A stretch of 26,639 nt of DNA from Candidatus Omnitrophota bacterium (GCA_016867175.1 VGKF01000002.1:1-26639), one strand, 5' to 3'; counted from the stretch's first letter, positions 1 through 8,262 are shown. Notes: generated from the letters alone by a model not told the origin. Program-made: numbers and translations.

Positions 1-69
1 GCAAGGCGCAGCATAACTGACTGCAGCCAGTCCAAACAAACAGATAAAAAATACCAGCGCCTTACGCAT
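1..69 (-). CDS. N-terminus of an exported protein (partial)
   Basis: A short reading frame starts with ATG at 67-69 and runs off the window at base 1, giving 23 residues. They read MRKALVFFICLF then GLAAVSYAAPC: two positive residues, a hydrophobic core and an A-x-A-like end, which is a typical Sec signal peptide. A strong Shine-Dalgarno sequence (AAGGAGGAAG) sits about 7 bases before the ATG. The start overlaps the stop of the endonuclease III-like gene by 8 bases, suggesting translational coupling. The mature protein is outside the window, so its function cannot be named. The final visible Cys is not in a lipobox, so I favour cleavage by signal peptidase I. Confidence 0.7.
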   Translation of the reverse strand, partial: MRKALVFFICLFGLAAVSYAAPC

Positions 70-709
70 TTTTCTTCCTCCTTAATGGGCAAATAAGACA
101 CCTGGGTTTATTTTTATGGCAAAACTCTTTTCCTAATTTTACCAGCAGCGCGTGGTATTCGTTAAATAGCTTAACCTTAGGAGTGAGGCCACGCATAAAG
201 ATATCCTGCAGTTGTGCGTAATCATAGTCTTCTTTTGCCAGGCCGTGCCTTAAAAGTATCCTTTTGGTATAGGCATCAACTACAAAGACCGGCTTATTCA
301 GCGCATAGAGCATTATAGAGTCCGCGGTCTCCGGACCTATCCCGTTTACAGAAAGAAGCTGGGCGCGCAATTCCCGGATGCCACCTAAAGACATTTTTCT
401 AATATTGCCTTGGTAGGAAGCAAAGAGAAATTTTAAGAAATTCTTCAATCTCCTGGCCTTGATATTATAATAACCTGCTGGCCTTATTAACCGGGCTAAT
501 TCTTCAACTGGCATTTTAAATAGCCGAATAGGGCTTAAGGCTTTTTTATCTTTAAGATTACTGATGGCCTTTTCCACGTTTGACCAGCTGGTATTCTGGG
601 TCAGGATTGCACCCACCATGACCTCAAATGTATCTTCGGCCGGCCACCAGTACTGCGGACCGAAAAAAGTATGAAGTCTCAGATATATGCTATTCAACTT
701 CGACTTCAT
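62..709 (-). CDS. Endonuclease III-related DNA glycosylase (HhH-GPD)
   Basis: This 215-residue protein is a HhH-GPD base-excision glycosylase of the endonuclease III-related group (COG2231-like, which includes MagIII-type enzymes). The helix-hairpin-helix region (residues 118-130) contains VNGIGPETAD, followed by the catalytic Asp in VVDAYT (D145). The Lys used by classical Nth for lyase chemistry is replaced by Glu127, so a monofunctional glycosylase is expected. At the C-terminus C197, C204 and C207 match the first three ligands of the Nth C-x6-C-x2-C-x5-C iron-sulfur motif. The fourth Cys is absent: the protein ends RRKKNA. It overlaps the upstream PilZ gene by ATGA. The substrate is unknown; an alkylated base such as 3-methyladenine is plausible. 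Confidence 0.85.
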   Translation of the reverse strand: MKSKLNSIYLRLHTFFGPQYWWPAEDTFEVMVGAILTQNTSWSNVEKAISNLKDKKALSPIRLFKMPVEELARLIRPAGYYNIKARRLKNFLKFLFASYQGNIRKMSLGGIRELRAQLLSVNGIGPETADSIMLYALNKPVFVVDAYTKRILLRHGLAKEDYDYAQLQDIFMRGLTPKVKLFNEYHALLVKLGKEFCHKNKPRCLICPLRRKKNA

Positions 710-2658
710 TCCTTAAGTTCCAGGGGATTGTAGTTATAGTAGGCAAATATTGTATAGGCAGTACCGGCGACCGAGCCTGTAAACTTACCTTTAGGGGTAG
801 CCCAACCGTGCCCGGTATCTGCAGAATCCTGGGTAGCATATGGCAGGCAGCTTTCTCCCTGGCCAGAGGGAGAGGGGCTTGAGATAATCATATTCCCCAG
901 TTCCGCCAAATATTCTTCGGCCTTATTCATATACAGGCCTGCTTTCTGCGGCAGTTCTTTTTTAGCATAATAATCCGCTATAATCTTAAAAGATATAATC
1001 ATCTGAGCGGTCCATTCTGACGATATAATCCCGCCCCTGGCTAAGTGCGTCTGGGCGGCAAAATCAAATCCTTTCATCTTAATAGTAGTCCCTTCCGGCC
1101 TTGTATAGTCAACCTCTATGCCGCAGTTCTGTTCTGCGAATTCCATAATCTTATCCGGGTTCATCCCTAAAGTCTCTAATTTTTCCGGTCCGATGGCTGC
1201 AATGGACCAGGCATAGGTATCAGTAGCTATGGTAGAATCTCCCCGGCCACGCTTAACAGGCAGGTCTGTTTTGCCATAGGTATGCTGAATTAACCAGCTT
1301 AAAACCTTGTCCCTGGCCTCTAGATAAATAGGCCGGGGAGACATTTTATAGAGCATGTTAAAAAAGGCGTAGGCATCCAAATGATGCTCGGTAGCATACC
1401 AGCTGAAGTTCGGGCCTCCGCGTATACCGCCATCCTTATCTTCATTTTGTAATACGATTATCGCTTGCGCGATATCTTCTGCTAACTTAAGATAGCTTCG
1501 GTCCTGGCTCTTTTGGGTATATTGTATTATAGCTATGCCCAGCCAGATATTTGGACCGCTATGCACAACCTCTTCTGCCGGTAGCCCATCGTCAACATAA
1601 TAGGCATTAATAAAATTTCCTCCCCTTCTTTGGGCCTTCTTATCAAAGAATTCCAGCATTTTCTTGGCCCGCTCGAAATCATCAAAATATGTATAGGCCT
1701 GCAATACCAGCGATTGGTCATAAGTAAAGGCCCAATTATTAACATCGCCATCTCCCTCAAAGCTCATTACCAGACCTGAGCGCGGATTCTGGTGGACCTT
1801 AAGCCATTGATACATCTTATCTATATTGGCCTTTTCAAGGCTGGCCTTGCGCTTACCCAAATCCACCAGCTCTGCGCTAACAGCACTCTCTTTATGCTGC
1901 AAAGAATCAAGCTCGCCCTGCAGGGCTGCCTTCTCCTGGCTTAACTTATTAATCAAGGCCCCGAGCTCTTTTAGCTTACTGGCATTGCTGACCTCTGCTA
2001 GCTCTGATTTCTCACTTAGCTGCCCCCTATCTTCCTCGAGCTTTTTAATACGTTCTTGGAAGGCCTGGATCTTCGTTTCTAAATCCTCGCGCTCCTTATT
2101 TATGTCTTTAATCTTCTGCTTGGCAACACTAGAATCCTGCAGGGTATTTACCAGCTGCTGCACCAAGGCTTTATTCCCTCTGATTAATTTTATATTTATG
2201 TAGCTATTAACCGCAAAGGCAAGCCCCAAGATAATAATCACGCTCATAACAAAGGGGACAAACCATTGCTTGGCCCTGGCATAACGCATAATCTTATCAT
2301 TATCCGTCTCAGAGATCTGCTCGTAGGCCAGGCCGATAAGATATTTGTTAGGCTGTTCAGCCACATCCTGCACCCAGGCTACCTTAGCCACGGCAGAGAT
2401 AGGTTTTTTCGAAAAAGGCATCTCTATACCCAGGGAGAGTTTTACCTGTTTTGCCTTTATAATGGCAGCCAGCTCGGGATTTAGGTTATTGGCTGTCAGG
2501 CATATCCCGCCCCTGCCTATATCATTGGTAAAACCCTGTAGCCAATCCGAAAGCAGATCTCTACCATCAAGGCTGGCTATGTTAAACTCAACCGGAAACA
2601 CGGAATCCAATCTTATATACTGCCTGCGGTCAGAAGCACCATTCTCTTTTTTAGCCAT
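706..2658 (-). CDS. PilZ domain, membrane anchor, coiled coil and helical-barrel protein
   Basis: A 650-residue protein of unusual architecture. Residues 1-125 look like a PilZ domain: RRQYIR at 11-16 supplies the RxxxR motif, and DIGRGG at 46-51 fits the second c-di-GMP motif except that Gly replaces Ser. One transmembrane helix follows (about 132-154), then a long coiled coil (about 160-285) rich in K, E, L and Q. The remainder, about 365 residues, contains helical aromatic-rich repeats (for example GPNIWLGIAII, ATEHHLDAYAFF and SSEWTAQMIISF) resembling the (alpha/alpha) toroid of glycosidases or related enzymes. I cannot assign a glycosidase family. It starts 7 bases after the transglutaminase gene. 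A c-di-GMP-responsive envelope role is inference. Confidence 0.75.
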   Translation of the reverse strand: MAKKENGASDRRQYIRLDSVFPVEFNIASLDGRDLLSDWLQGFTNDIGRGGICLTANNLNPELAAIIKAKQVKLSLGIEMPFSKKPISAVAKVAWVQDVAEQPNKYLIGLAYEQISETDNDKIMRYARAKQWFVPFVMSVIIILGLAFAVNSYINIKLIRGNKALVQQLVNTLQDSSVAKQKIKDINKEREDLETKIQAFQERIKKLEEDRGQLSEKSELAEVSNASKLKELGALINKLSQEKAALQGELDSLQHKESAVSAELVDLGKRKASLEKANIDKMYQWLKVHQNPRSGLVMSFEGDGDVNNWAFTYDQSLVLQAYTYFDDFERAKKMLEFFDKKAQRRGGNFINAYYVDDGLPAEEVVHSGPNIWLGIAIIQYTQKSQDRSYLKLAEDIAQAIIVLQNEDKDGGIRGGPNFSWYATEHHLDAYAFFNMLYKMSPRPIYLEARDKVLSWLIQHTYGKTDLPVKRGRGDSTIATDTYAWSIAAIGPEKLETLGMNPDKIMEFAEQNCGIEVDYTRPEGTTIKMKGFDFAAQTHLARGGIISSEWTAQMIISFKIIADYYAKKELPQKAGLYMNKAEEYLAELGNMIISSPSPSGQGESCLPYATQDSADTGHGWATPKGKFTGSVAGTAYTIFAYYNYNPLELKE

Positions 2659-2665
2659 ATTATCT

Positions 2666-5047
2666 TTAGTCTATTCTTTCTAAAATAATCCTTTGTTTTA
2701 TCTTCTTAGCCAGCTCTTCATAAAAGGACTTAAATGCAGCATAATCTTCCCGGGGAATAAGGGTTTTCTTAAGCTCTGTCTTCTGTCCTAGAATTATCTT
2801 ATTGGCATTACGGCTATATTCTACTTTAAAATTCACCCACTGGCTATCTATGTTTAAGTTCTCCGGTATATATTTTATAGCAAAATTAGCAGGAATTTCA
2901 ATCTCAAATATCGTTTCTTTAGTATCTAGGGGCGTAAGGTCTATTGGATACCTGCGTTCTTCTTTGGCTACCAACCCCGTATCCAGGCTAACCAGTTGGG
3001 GCATAATCCTTAATGACCCGGCTGCGGTAAAATATTCCGGGCCGCTGAAACTATATTTTAAGGTAATCGTTTCTCCCAGGTTATCCATATTTTTTATTTC
3101 ATAACTGCCAAGCCTGGCACCTATAGAAAATTCCTGTATCTTCTCTTTTAGGGCCTCTTCTATTAACTGCGGAGGGGTATACAATAGCCAGAAGCGCTGT
3201 GCCTGGTCGTACATACCGTAAGTAGAGGTAACCTTCTCTCCGCTGACAGATTCCTCCGGACTGACTATTATACGCAGGTGCTGGCTGATCAAGTTATGCC
3301 TGGCAGAGTAGCTGGGCGTTTCCTGTATTTTATAACCCGTCTCTTGAAATAAAAGAATCTTTCTTGCCTGGTCGTCAACTGGCAGGTCACCAAAAGGGCA
3401 GGTCTGTGCAGTAGGATCAAGGAAAATAGTCTGATCCCTAAATGAGAGCGCGGCAATACAGTGATTAAATAATACTGCCGGAAAATCCTCTACTAGATCA
3501 TAATATTCTTTTGTGGCAATAAGCACCGGCCAGGCAGAAAACCCTGCCTCTTTTAACATAGTTACTAAAAGTATGGCCTGGTCTTTACAGTCACCGTATT
3601 TATTGCGGAAGGTATCTTCGGCCTGATGCGGCTCGTATCCTGCCTGCCCGTATTCTACGGCCACGTAGCGTATCTTCTGAGCACAGAAATTATAGATTGC
3701 CCTGGCCTTTGCTTCTTGAGAATCTTTATTGTTGGTTAACTCTCTGACCTTATCTTTAATGGCAGGGCCTGCCTTTATCTTATCGCGGGCGAGTTTCCAC
3801 CACCAGTTATAAATCTCCTGCCAGCTCTTAAAGGTAGAAAGGATTATAGTCGGATTTATCTGAGATTCCGGAGGCATGCTCGGCTCTGGCATTATCTGCG
3901 GCAGGTCTTTAAACTGCCAGCTATATATGAGTTCTTTATCCTTTTTTTCTACGCTCGGCAAAAGGCGCGCCCCGAAATTATTATACTCTCCGTTAATGGT
4001 CTTGATATAGACGTTTTTCCCTCTTGGTATGGTGAGACTAAAGTTGGCCATAATAACCGGCTCCCGCGTCTGCAGCGTATAGCCTAATACGAAATCTTTT
4101 TTATTAATCAGCTGGGAGCGGTAAATCTTTATTTTATACTCTATTACCGAGCCTTCGGTAATCTCTGGGAAAGAGATAATATAAGCCCTGGCATTGCTAT
4201 AAAGCGGGAAATTAAGGTACTTAGAGACATCGCGTATATGGCGCTTGCCTACCTCCACCACTATGCCATCAGGCCTTATGCTGCGGGCATATTCTAATTC
4301 TATTTTTTCGTAGGTAGAATCATATCCTATGTGGCTCTCTGCAAAATCTTCTTTGCCGCGTTCATTCAAAATCTTAACTATGTAATGCAGGGTAGAAACC
4401 TGAGTATTATTAGGAAGGATTTCTATCTTTTCATCACAGGATAAAATCAGCGCCCCTGCCTGAGGGTAGAGCTCTTGGGCAGGCGACCTGCTTATGATCT
4501 GGTAGGTAGCAGGGCTTAAACTTCTTATGTTTATGCTACTTACCTGCCTTTCAATAATGTTAATGCGCTCAGCGGCTAGAGAGGAGAATTCTTTGCTTTT
4601 TATCTTTTTATAGGCCTCTAAGGCCTGGTCGAAAAGATTCATCTTCTCGCAGGTCAGGCCGTGATAATAAAGGCTCTCATCGTCTTTATTTTCTTCCTTA
4701 TCAAAGGCCTCTAGCGCGTCGGTAAAATCACCTAAGCGGTAATACGAAATAGCCAGCATCTTCTTGGCCTGGCTGTTACTGGTGTTACGTAACTGCTCTA
4801 TTGCCTTGGTGAAATCTCCCTGCCTGTAATAGAGCTGGCCGAGCTCAAAAGAGAGCCTCTCCAGATCGCCGCCCTTGCTAATCAGGTCCTTGTATAGACT
4901 GACTGCGCGCTGGTATTGCGCCTGCGACTGAGCGGCGTAATTCTGAGCCTGGCCCAACTCGACCCTTTGGTTACAGCCTGCCAGAATTATACAAGCCAAG
5001 AAGAAGGATATAATTTTTTTGTTATTAGCAATAGCGGTAATAAACAT
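2666..5047 (-). CDS. TPR / DUF3857 / transglutaminase-like lipoprotein
   Basis: A 793-residue secreted lipoprotein. The signal peptide ends in the lipobox LAGC (22-25). TPR-like helices span about 45-165 (for example GQLYYRQGDF and AISYYRLGDF). A DUF3857-type beta domain covers about 215-385. A transglutaminase-like domain covers about 400-550, with the Cys-His-Asp triad visible as C487 (YGDCKDQ), H529 (FNHC) and D544 (FLDPT). A beta-rich C-terminal region follows. The intact triad suggests a protease or transglutaminase in the periplasm or at the outer membrane; the substrate is unknown. The start lies 23 bases inside hypD, preceded by AAGGA at suitable spacing, and HypD's conserved C-terminus shows that the overlap is real. 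Confidence 0.85.
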   Translation of the reverse strand: MFITAIANNKKIISFFLACIILAGCNQRVELGQAQNYAAQSQAQYQRAVSLYKDLISKGGDLERLSFELGQLYYRQGDFTKAIEQLRNTSNSQAKKMLAISYYRLGDFTDALEAFDKEENKDDESLYYHGLTCEKMNLFDQALEAYKKIKSKEFSSLAAERINIIERQVSSINIRSLSPATYQIISRSPAQELYPQAGALILSCDEKIEILPNNTQVSTLHYIVKILNERGKEDFAESHIGYDSTYEKIELEYARSIRPDGIVVEVGKRHIRDVSKYLNFPLYSNARAYIISFPEITEGSVIEYKIKIYRSQLINKKDFVLGYTLQTREPVIMANFSLTIPRGKNVYIKTINGEYNNFGARLLPSVEKKDKELIYSWQFKDLPQIMPEPSMPPESQINPTIILSTFKSWQEIYNWWWKLARDKIKAGPAIKDKVRELTNNKDSQEAKARAIYNFCAQKIRYVAVEYGQAGYEPHQAEDTFRNKYGDCKDQAILLVTMLKEAGFSAWPVLIATKEYYDLVEDFPAVLFNHCIAALSFRDQTIFLDPTAQTCPFGDLPVDDQARKILLFQETGYKIQETPSYSARHNLISQHLRIIVSPEESVSGEKVTSTYGMYDQAQRFWLLYTPPQLIEEALKEKIQEFSIGARLGSYEIKNMDNLGETITLKYSFSGPEYFTAAGSLRIMPQLVSLDTGLVAKEERRYPIDLTPLDTKETIFEIEIPANFAIKYIPENLNIDSQWVNFKVEYSRNANKIILGQKTELKKTLIPREDYAAFKSFYEELAKKIKQRIILERID

Positions 5048-6116
5048 TGCAGGTTCCTTCGCTAGAAATCATACAAGGGCCGTAGGGATGCTCTGGCGAA
5101 CAGATTTTTTTAAAAAGCAGGCAGTCCCGCGGCTCTTCAATTCCCCTGATTACCTCTCGGCAACGGCATCTGGTGTCTTTGATGCCGCTGGATTTATTCT
5201 CTGCCTTAAACCCAAATTCTCTAACCGCGTCTAACCTAGAGAACTCTTTTCTTAAACGTAACCCGCTTTGCGCTATAGAACCTAATCCGCGCCAGTTAGC
5301 AACAGTTGGCTCAAAGACAGAAGAGATTATCTTTTTTGCCTTGAGGTTACCTAAACTTCTTACTGCCCGGTTATACTGATTCTCTACCTTTGGCCTTTTT
5401 TTTATTCTTTGCTGCAAAAGAAAATAGATCCCTTCTAGCATATCCAAAGGCTCAAAGCCAGCCACGCAACAACCTATTTTATATCTTTTAGCTATAAATG
5501 CATAGGGTTTTGTTCCGATGATTGCCGAGACATGGCCGGGCAGGAGGAAGCCGGAGATATTTAAATCGCAATCCTTAGCTAAATATTCAAGGGCCGGGGG
5601 GATAAGCTTAAAGGCGCAGTAAAAAAAGATATTCCTAAGGCCTTTTCTTTTGGCATCTAAAACTGTAAGCCCTACGGTGGGCACAGTAGTCTCAAAGCCT
5701 ACTGCTAAAAAGATAACCTTTTTTTTAGGGTTTTGGAAAGCAACTGAAATAGCCTCCAGGGCAGAATAAACTACGCCTACCTGAGCGCCCGCAACCCTGG
5801 CCATCTCCAAAGTAGATTTACTCCCCGGTACGCGCAGCATATCACCAAAGCTAAGAATAATATTATTTTTATCCTGCGCTAGGGCTATTGCAGCGTCAAT
5901 ATACCCCGGGCTTGAGACGCAGACCGGGCAACCCGGTCCAGAGATAAATTTAATGCTCGGAGGAAGCAACTTCCCCAGGCCGAACCTGTGGAAACTTTGG
6001 GTATGGCTTCCGCAGACCTCCATAATCCTTAAACTTTCTGAGTGAGCTAGGGAATGGATCTTTTGAGAGATCTTATTTGCCAGATTTTTATTGCGGAACT
6101 CATCAACGTATTTCAT
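5025..6116 (-). CDS. hypD: [NiFe]-hydrogenase maturation protein HypD
   Basis: HypD forms the scaffold complex with HypC on which the Fe(CN)2CO group of [NiFe] hydrogenase is assembled. At 363 residues it is full length. Conserved motifs are present: CGSHT at 35-39, GPGCPVC at 60-66, PGHVSAIIG, and CCVAGFEP. The C-terminal cysteine-rich part (about 314-363, with RCRC, PRDC, GPC and GTC) carries the [4Fe-4S] ligands. It overlaps hypC by 14 bases. Its 3' end overlaps the transglutaminase lipoprotein gene by 23 bases. hypE, the usual next partner, does not follow, and no hydrogenase structural genes are in the window, so the target enzyme must be encoded elsewhere. Confidence 0.97.
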   Translation of the reverse strand: MKYVDEFRNKNLANKISQKIHSLAHSESLRIMEVCGSHTQSFHRFGLGKLLPPSIKFISGPGCPVCVSSPGYIDAAIALAQDKNNIILSFGDMLRVPGSKSTLEMARVAGAQVGVVYSALEAISVAFQNPKKKVIFLAVGFETTVPTVGLTVLDAKRKGLRNIFFYCAFKLIPPALEYLAKDCDLNISGFLLPGHVSAIIGTKPYAFIAKRYKIGCCVAGFEPLDMLEGIYFLLQQRIKKRPKVENQYNRAVRSLGNLKAKKIISSVFEPTVANWRGLGSIAQSGLRLRKEFSRLDAVREFGFKAENKSSGIKDTRCRCREVIRGIEEPRDCLLFKKICSPEHPYGPCMISSEGTCNVYYRYC

Positions 6117-6312
6117 GGATGATCTTGAGTGTCTCTTTTGCTTTTTGGGAGTTGAGTTTTTCTATGGCAAATCCGGCATGGACAATCACGTAGTCACCTA
6201 ATTTTATACTAGAAAGCATCTGGATATTAACTTGGCGTTTTAGGCTGCCGCTTTGAACCTGGGCGAATTCCCCCTGGATCTTTTCTATCTTCATGGGTAT
6301 ACCAAGGCACAT
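6103..6312 (-). CDS. hypC: Hydrogenase maturation chaperone HypC
   Basis: HypC/HybG family chaperone of 69 residues. It begins MCLGIP, whose Cys2 is essential for binding iron and the hydrogenase precursor. The OB-like core continues with GDYVIVHAGFAIEKL, characteristic of the family. A good ribosome binding site (TAGGAGATAGG) lies just before the ATG and overlaps the stop codon of the hypF-like gene, with 3 bases between stop and start. It overlaps hypD by 14 bases, the usual tight coupling of partners that form a complex. Nothing looks degraded. Confidence 0.96.
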   Translation of the reverse strand: MCLGIPMKIEKIQGEFAQVQSGSLKRQVNIQMLSSIKLGDYVIVHAGFAIEKLNSQKAKETLKIIHEIR

Positions 6313-6315
6313 ATC

Positions 6316-7437
6316 CTATCTCCTAAAGCTTGCTATTGAGGCCTGCCCTAAAGAAATACTAGAGTCATTGCACGATAATTTATTATGTAGCAATACCGTA
6401 AACCCCTCTTTATATAATAGCTCTTTACTCTCTTTGAGTAAAAGCCTATTTTGGAACACCCCGCCGGATAAGACCACCTTGTTAATCAGAGTCTCTTTTC
6501 TTAAAAGCAGGGCCAGGCTTTTTATCGCCTGGGCTACTCCTAAATGGAATCTTAAGGCAAGCCTTTGTGGCTCTTCTTTATCACTTAGCCCCTTAACAAT
6601 ATCTTTAAACACAGGGACAGGATCAATGATATAGCCTCTTTTGGTTTTACATATACTAAAAACAAAACCCTTAACCTTTCCCTTATAGCAGAGGGCCTTT
6701 CTTTCCAGCTCTACTGCTAGGCTTCCTTCAGAAACTGCCTTATATTTTTTTAGGATTAGGCTGGCTATAGCATCAAAGAGCCTGCCCATGCTGCTAGAGA
6801 GCGGCGCATTAAACCCCAGGGAATACATCTTTTTTAAAATACGCCAATCTTTTTTATTCACCCCTCGGAGAAAATCATTGTTCAGCTCCAAGAACCTATC
6901 TTTATAAATCTGATAAAGCCAGGCTACAGCCAGCCTCCAGGGCTCTTTTATTGCCTGGCTCCCGCCTAAAAGCGGTATCTCTTTTAGGTGCGCTGCCCTT
7001 ATATAATTTCCATAATCGCAGATTAAAAATTCTCCTCCCCAGAGGGCCTGGTCATCTCCTAAGCCTGTGCCATCAAAGGCAATACCTATAACCTTTTGAT
7101 TCTTCATCCCTGCCTCTGCCATGCAAGCGGCAATATGGCTGTGGTGATGCTGGACAGTTATTATTTTATGTGTGGAGGCTAAATGCTCCATAGCCTGTAG
7201 AGTAGATTGATAGCCCTGATGCAGGTCGCAGGCAATGATTTTTGGTTTTTTCTTTAAAAAAAACCCAAGGTCGGATTTAAAATAAGAAAAATCACCAGGG
7301 TCATTTAAATCAGAATGTAAAGGGCTGAAATAGGCATGCTTACCTTTTATAAAACAAAGCGTATTCTTAGACTGAGGGCCTACTGCCAAGATTGGTTCTT
7401 TGCATATAAATGGGAGGCTTATCTTTTTTGTTTCCAT
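6316..7437 (-). CDS. hypF: HypF C-terminal (Kae1-like) carbamoyltransferase domain only
   Basis: A 373-residue protein matching only the C-terminal, Kae1-like half of HypF, which transfers the carbamoyl group to the HypE thiol on the way to cyanide. Visible motifs are ILAVGPQSKNT at the domain start, VQHHHSHIAA (95-104), GIAFDGTGLGDDQ (118-130) and VVLSGGVFQNR near residue 325. Full HypF is about 750 residues with acylphosphatase, zinc-finger and YrdC domains in front; all three are missing. The preceding gene is intact and unrelated, so this is not a local frameshift. Either an N-terminal half is encoded elsewhere or a shortened HypF suffices, as I recall for HypF1 of Cupriavidus. The ribosome binding site is weak and the start lies 3 bases after the previous stop. 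Confidence 0.88.
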   Translation of the reverse strand: METKKISLPFICKEPILAVGPQSKNTLCFIKGKHAYFSPLHSDLNDPGDFSYFKSDLGFFLKKKPKIIACDLHQGYQSTLQAMEHLASTHKIITVQHHHSHIAACMAEAGMKNQKVIGIAFDGTGLGDDQALWGGEFLICDYGNYIRAAHLKEIPLLGGSQAIKEPWRLAVAWLYQIYKDRFLELNNDFLRGVNKKDWRILKKMYSLGFNAPLSSSMGRLFDAIASLILKKYKAVSEGSLAVELERKALCYKGKVKGFVFSICKTKRGYIIDPVPVFKDIVKGLSDKEEPQRLALRFHLGVAQAIKSLALLLRKETLINKVVLSGGVFQNRLLLKESKELLYKEGFTVLLHNKLSCNDSSISLGQASIASFRR

Positions 7438-7440
7438 CGG

Positions 7441-8262
7441 CTATAAAGTCTCAAGGGCTAATATCCCGTCTATCCTAAAAGAGCGCTCTTCATTCCTTAA
7501 ATAACAATGGCCCACAAGATAAAAAATATTTCTTTCCTGCCTAATCTCTCGGGGCAATACCTCTCTTTCGGAGACTTGGGCATTGGAAGCAGCAAGGTAT
7601 TTTATTTTAAGCTTAACCTTTAAGTTTATGGCCTCCTGTATCTTAGAGATTTTCTGGTTATTTATATCGTCTAACTTGCCAGAAGGAAGAGAAAATAAAC
7701 TTAAGAAATTGCTGAAATCAAAAATCTCTTTTTCCTTTAAGCTCTTTTTTAATATATTAAATACTTTTAAGGTAAGCTCTACATCCGAAAGGGCGCGGTG
7801 CTCCTGCGCGGTTTTTACGCCTAGCTTCTCTGAGACAAACCAGAGCGCATAGCGCTCTAAAGAAGGAAGGAGCCTCCTGGCCATTTTGAGCGCATCCACT
7901 ACCGCAGTGCCGCAAGGAAGCTCTCTCCCGATAAGTTTTAACTCATTATTCAGAAAGGCCAGGTCAAAGGCAGCATTATAAGAACAGATACATGCGCCCT
8001 GAATAAAGTCTATAAATTTAGGCATGACCGTCTCAATCGTGGGTGCGTTGAAGAGCATTTCGCTGCTTATATGGTTAACCTGAAAGGCAGCCTGAGAGAT
8101 AGCCCGGCCAGGGTTCACCAGCGATTGGAATACGCCCAGCCTCTCGGCTCCCTTTACCCTCACAGCAGCCAGCTCTACTATCCTGTCCCCTGACTCAGGA
8201 GAAAGGCCGGTGGTCTCAGTATCAAAGATGACGAATTCTACCTCATCTAAATTTCTATGCAT
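7441..8262 (-). CDS. DnaQ-type 3'-5' exonuclease fused to a WYL domain
   Basis: A 273-residue two-domain protein. Residues 1-170 form a DEDDh exonuclease like the epsilon subunit of DNA polymerase III: FDTETTGL supplies D14 and E16, SYNAAFDLAFLN gives Exo II, and EHRALSDVELT gives the His and Asp of Exo III. The last 75 residues resemble a WYL ligand-binding domain: a helix (KISKIQEAINLK), a beta strand IKY, then YLVGHCYLRNEERSFRID. I chose the ATG at 8260-8262 because AGGAA precedes it; a TTG start at 8289 would add nine residues. It overlaps the DUF2156 gene by 8 bases. A nucleic-acid or nucleotide sensor coupled to exonuclease activity is inference. Confidence 0.85.
   Translation of the reverse strand: MHRNLDEVEFVIFDTETTGLSPESGDRIVELAAVRVKGAERLGVFQSLVNPGRAISQAAFQVNHISSEMLFNAPTIETVMPKFIDFIQGACICSYNAAFDLAFLNNELKLIGRELPCGTAVVDALKMARRLLPSLERYALWFVSEKLGVKTAQEHRALSDVELTLKVFNILKKSLKEKEIFDFSNFLSLFSLPSGKLDDINNQKISKIQEAINLKVKLKIKYLAASNAQVSEREVLPREIRQERNIFYLVGHCYLRNEERSFRIDGILALETL

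Noticed and set aside
1826..2203. Plus-strand open frame of 125 codons
   Set aside because: It lies opposite the coiled-coil part of the PilZ protein. Its Ser/Leu-rich composition is the mirror of Glu/Lys/Leu codons, and it has no ribosome binding site or recognisable motif.
7438..8262. Missing N-terminal HypF domains lost through a frameshift
   Set aside because: The upstream sequence codes for an intact DnaQ-WYL protein with no trace of acylphosphatase, zinc-finger or YrdC motifs.
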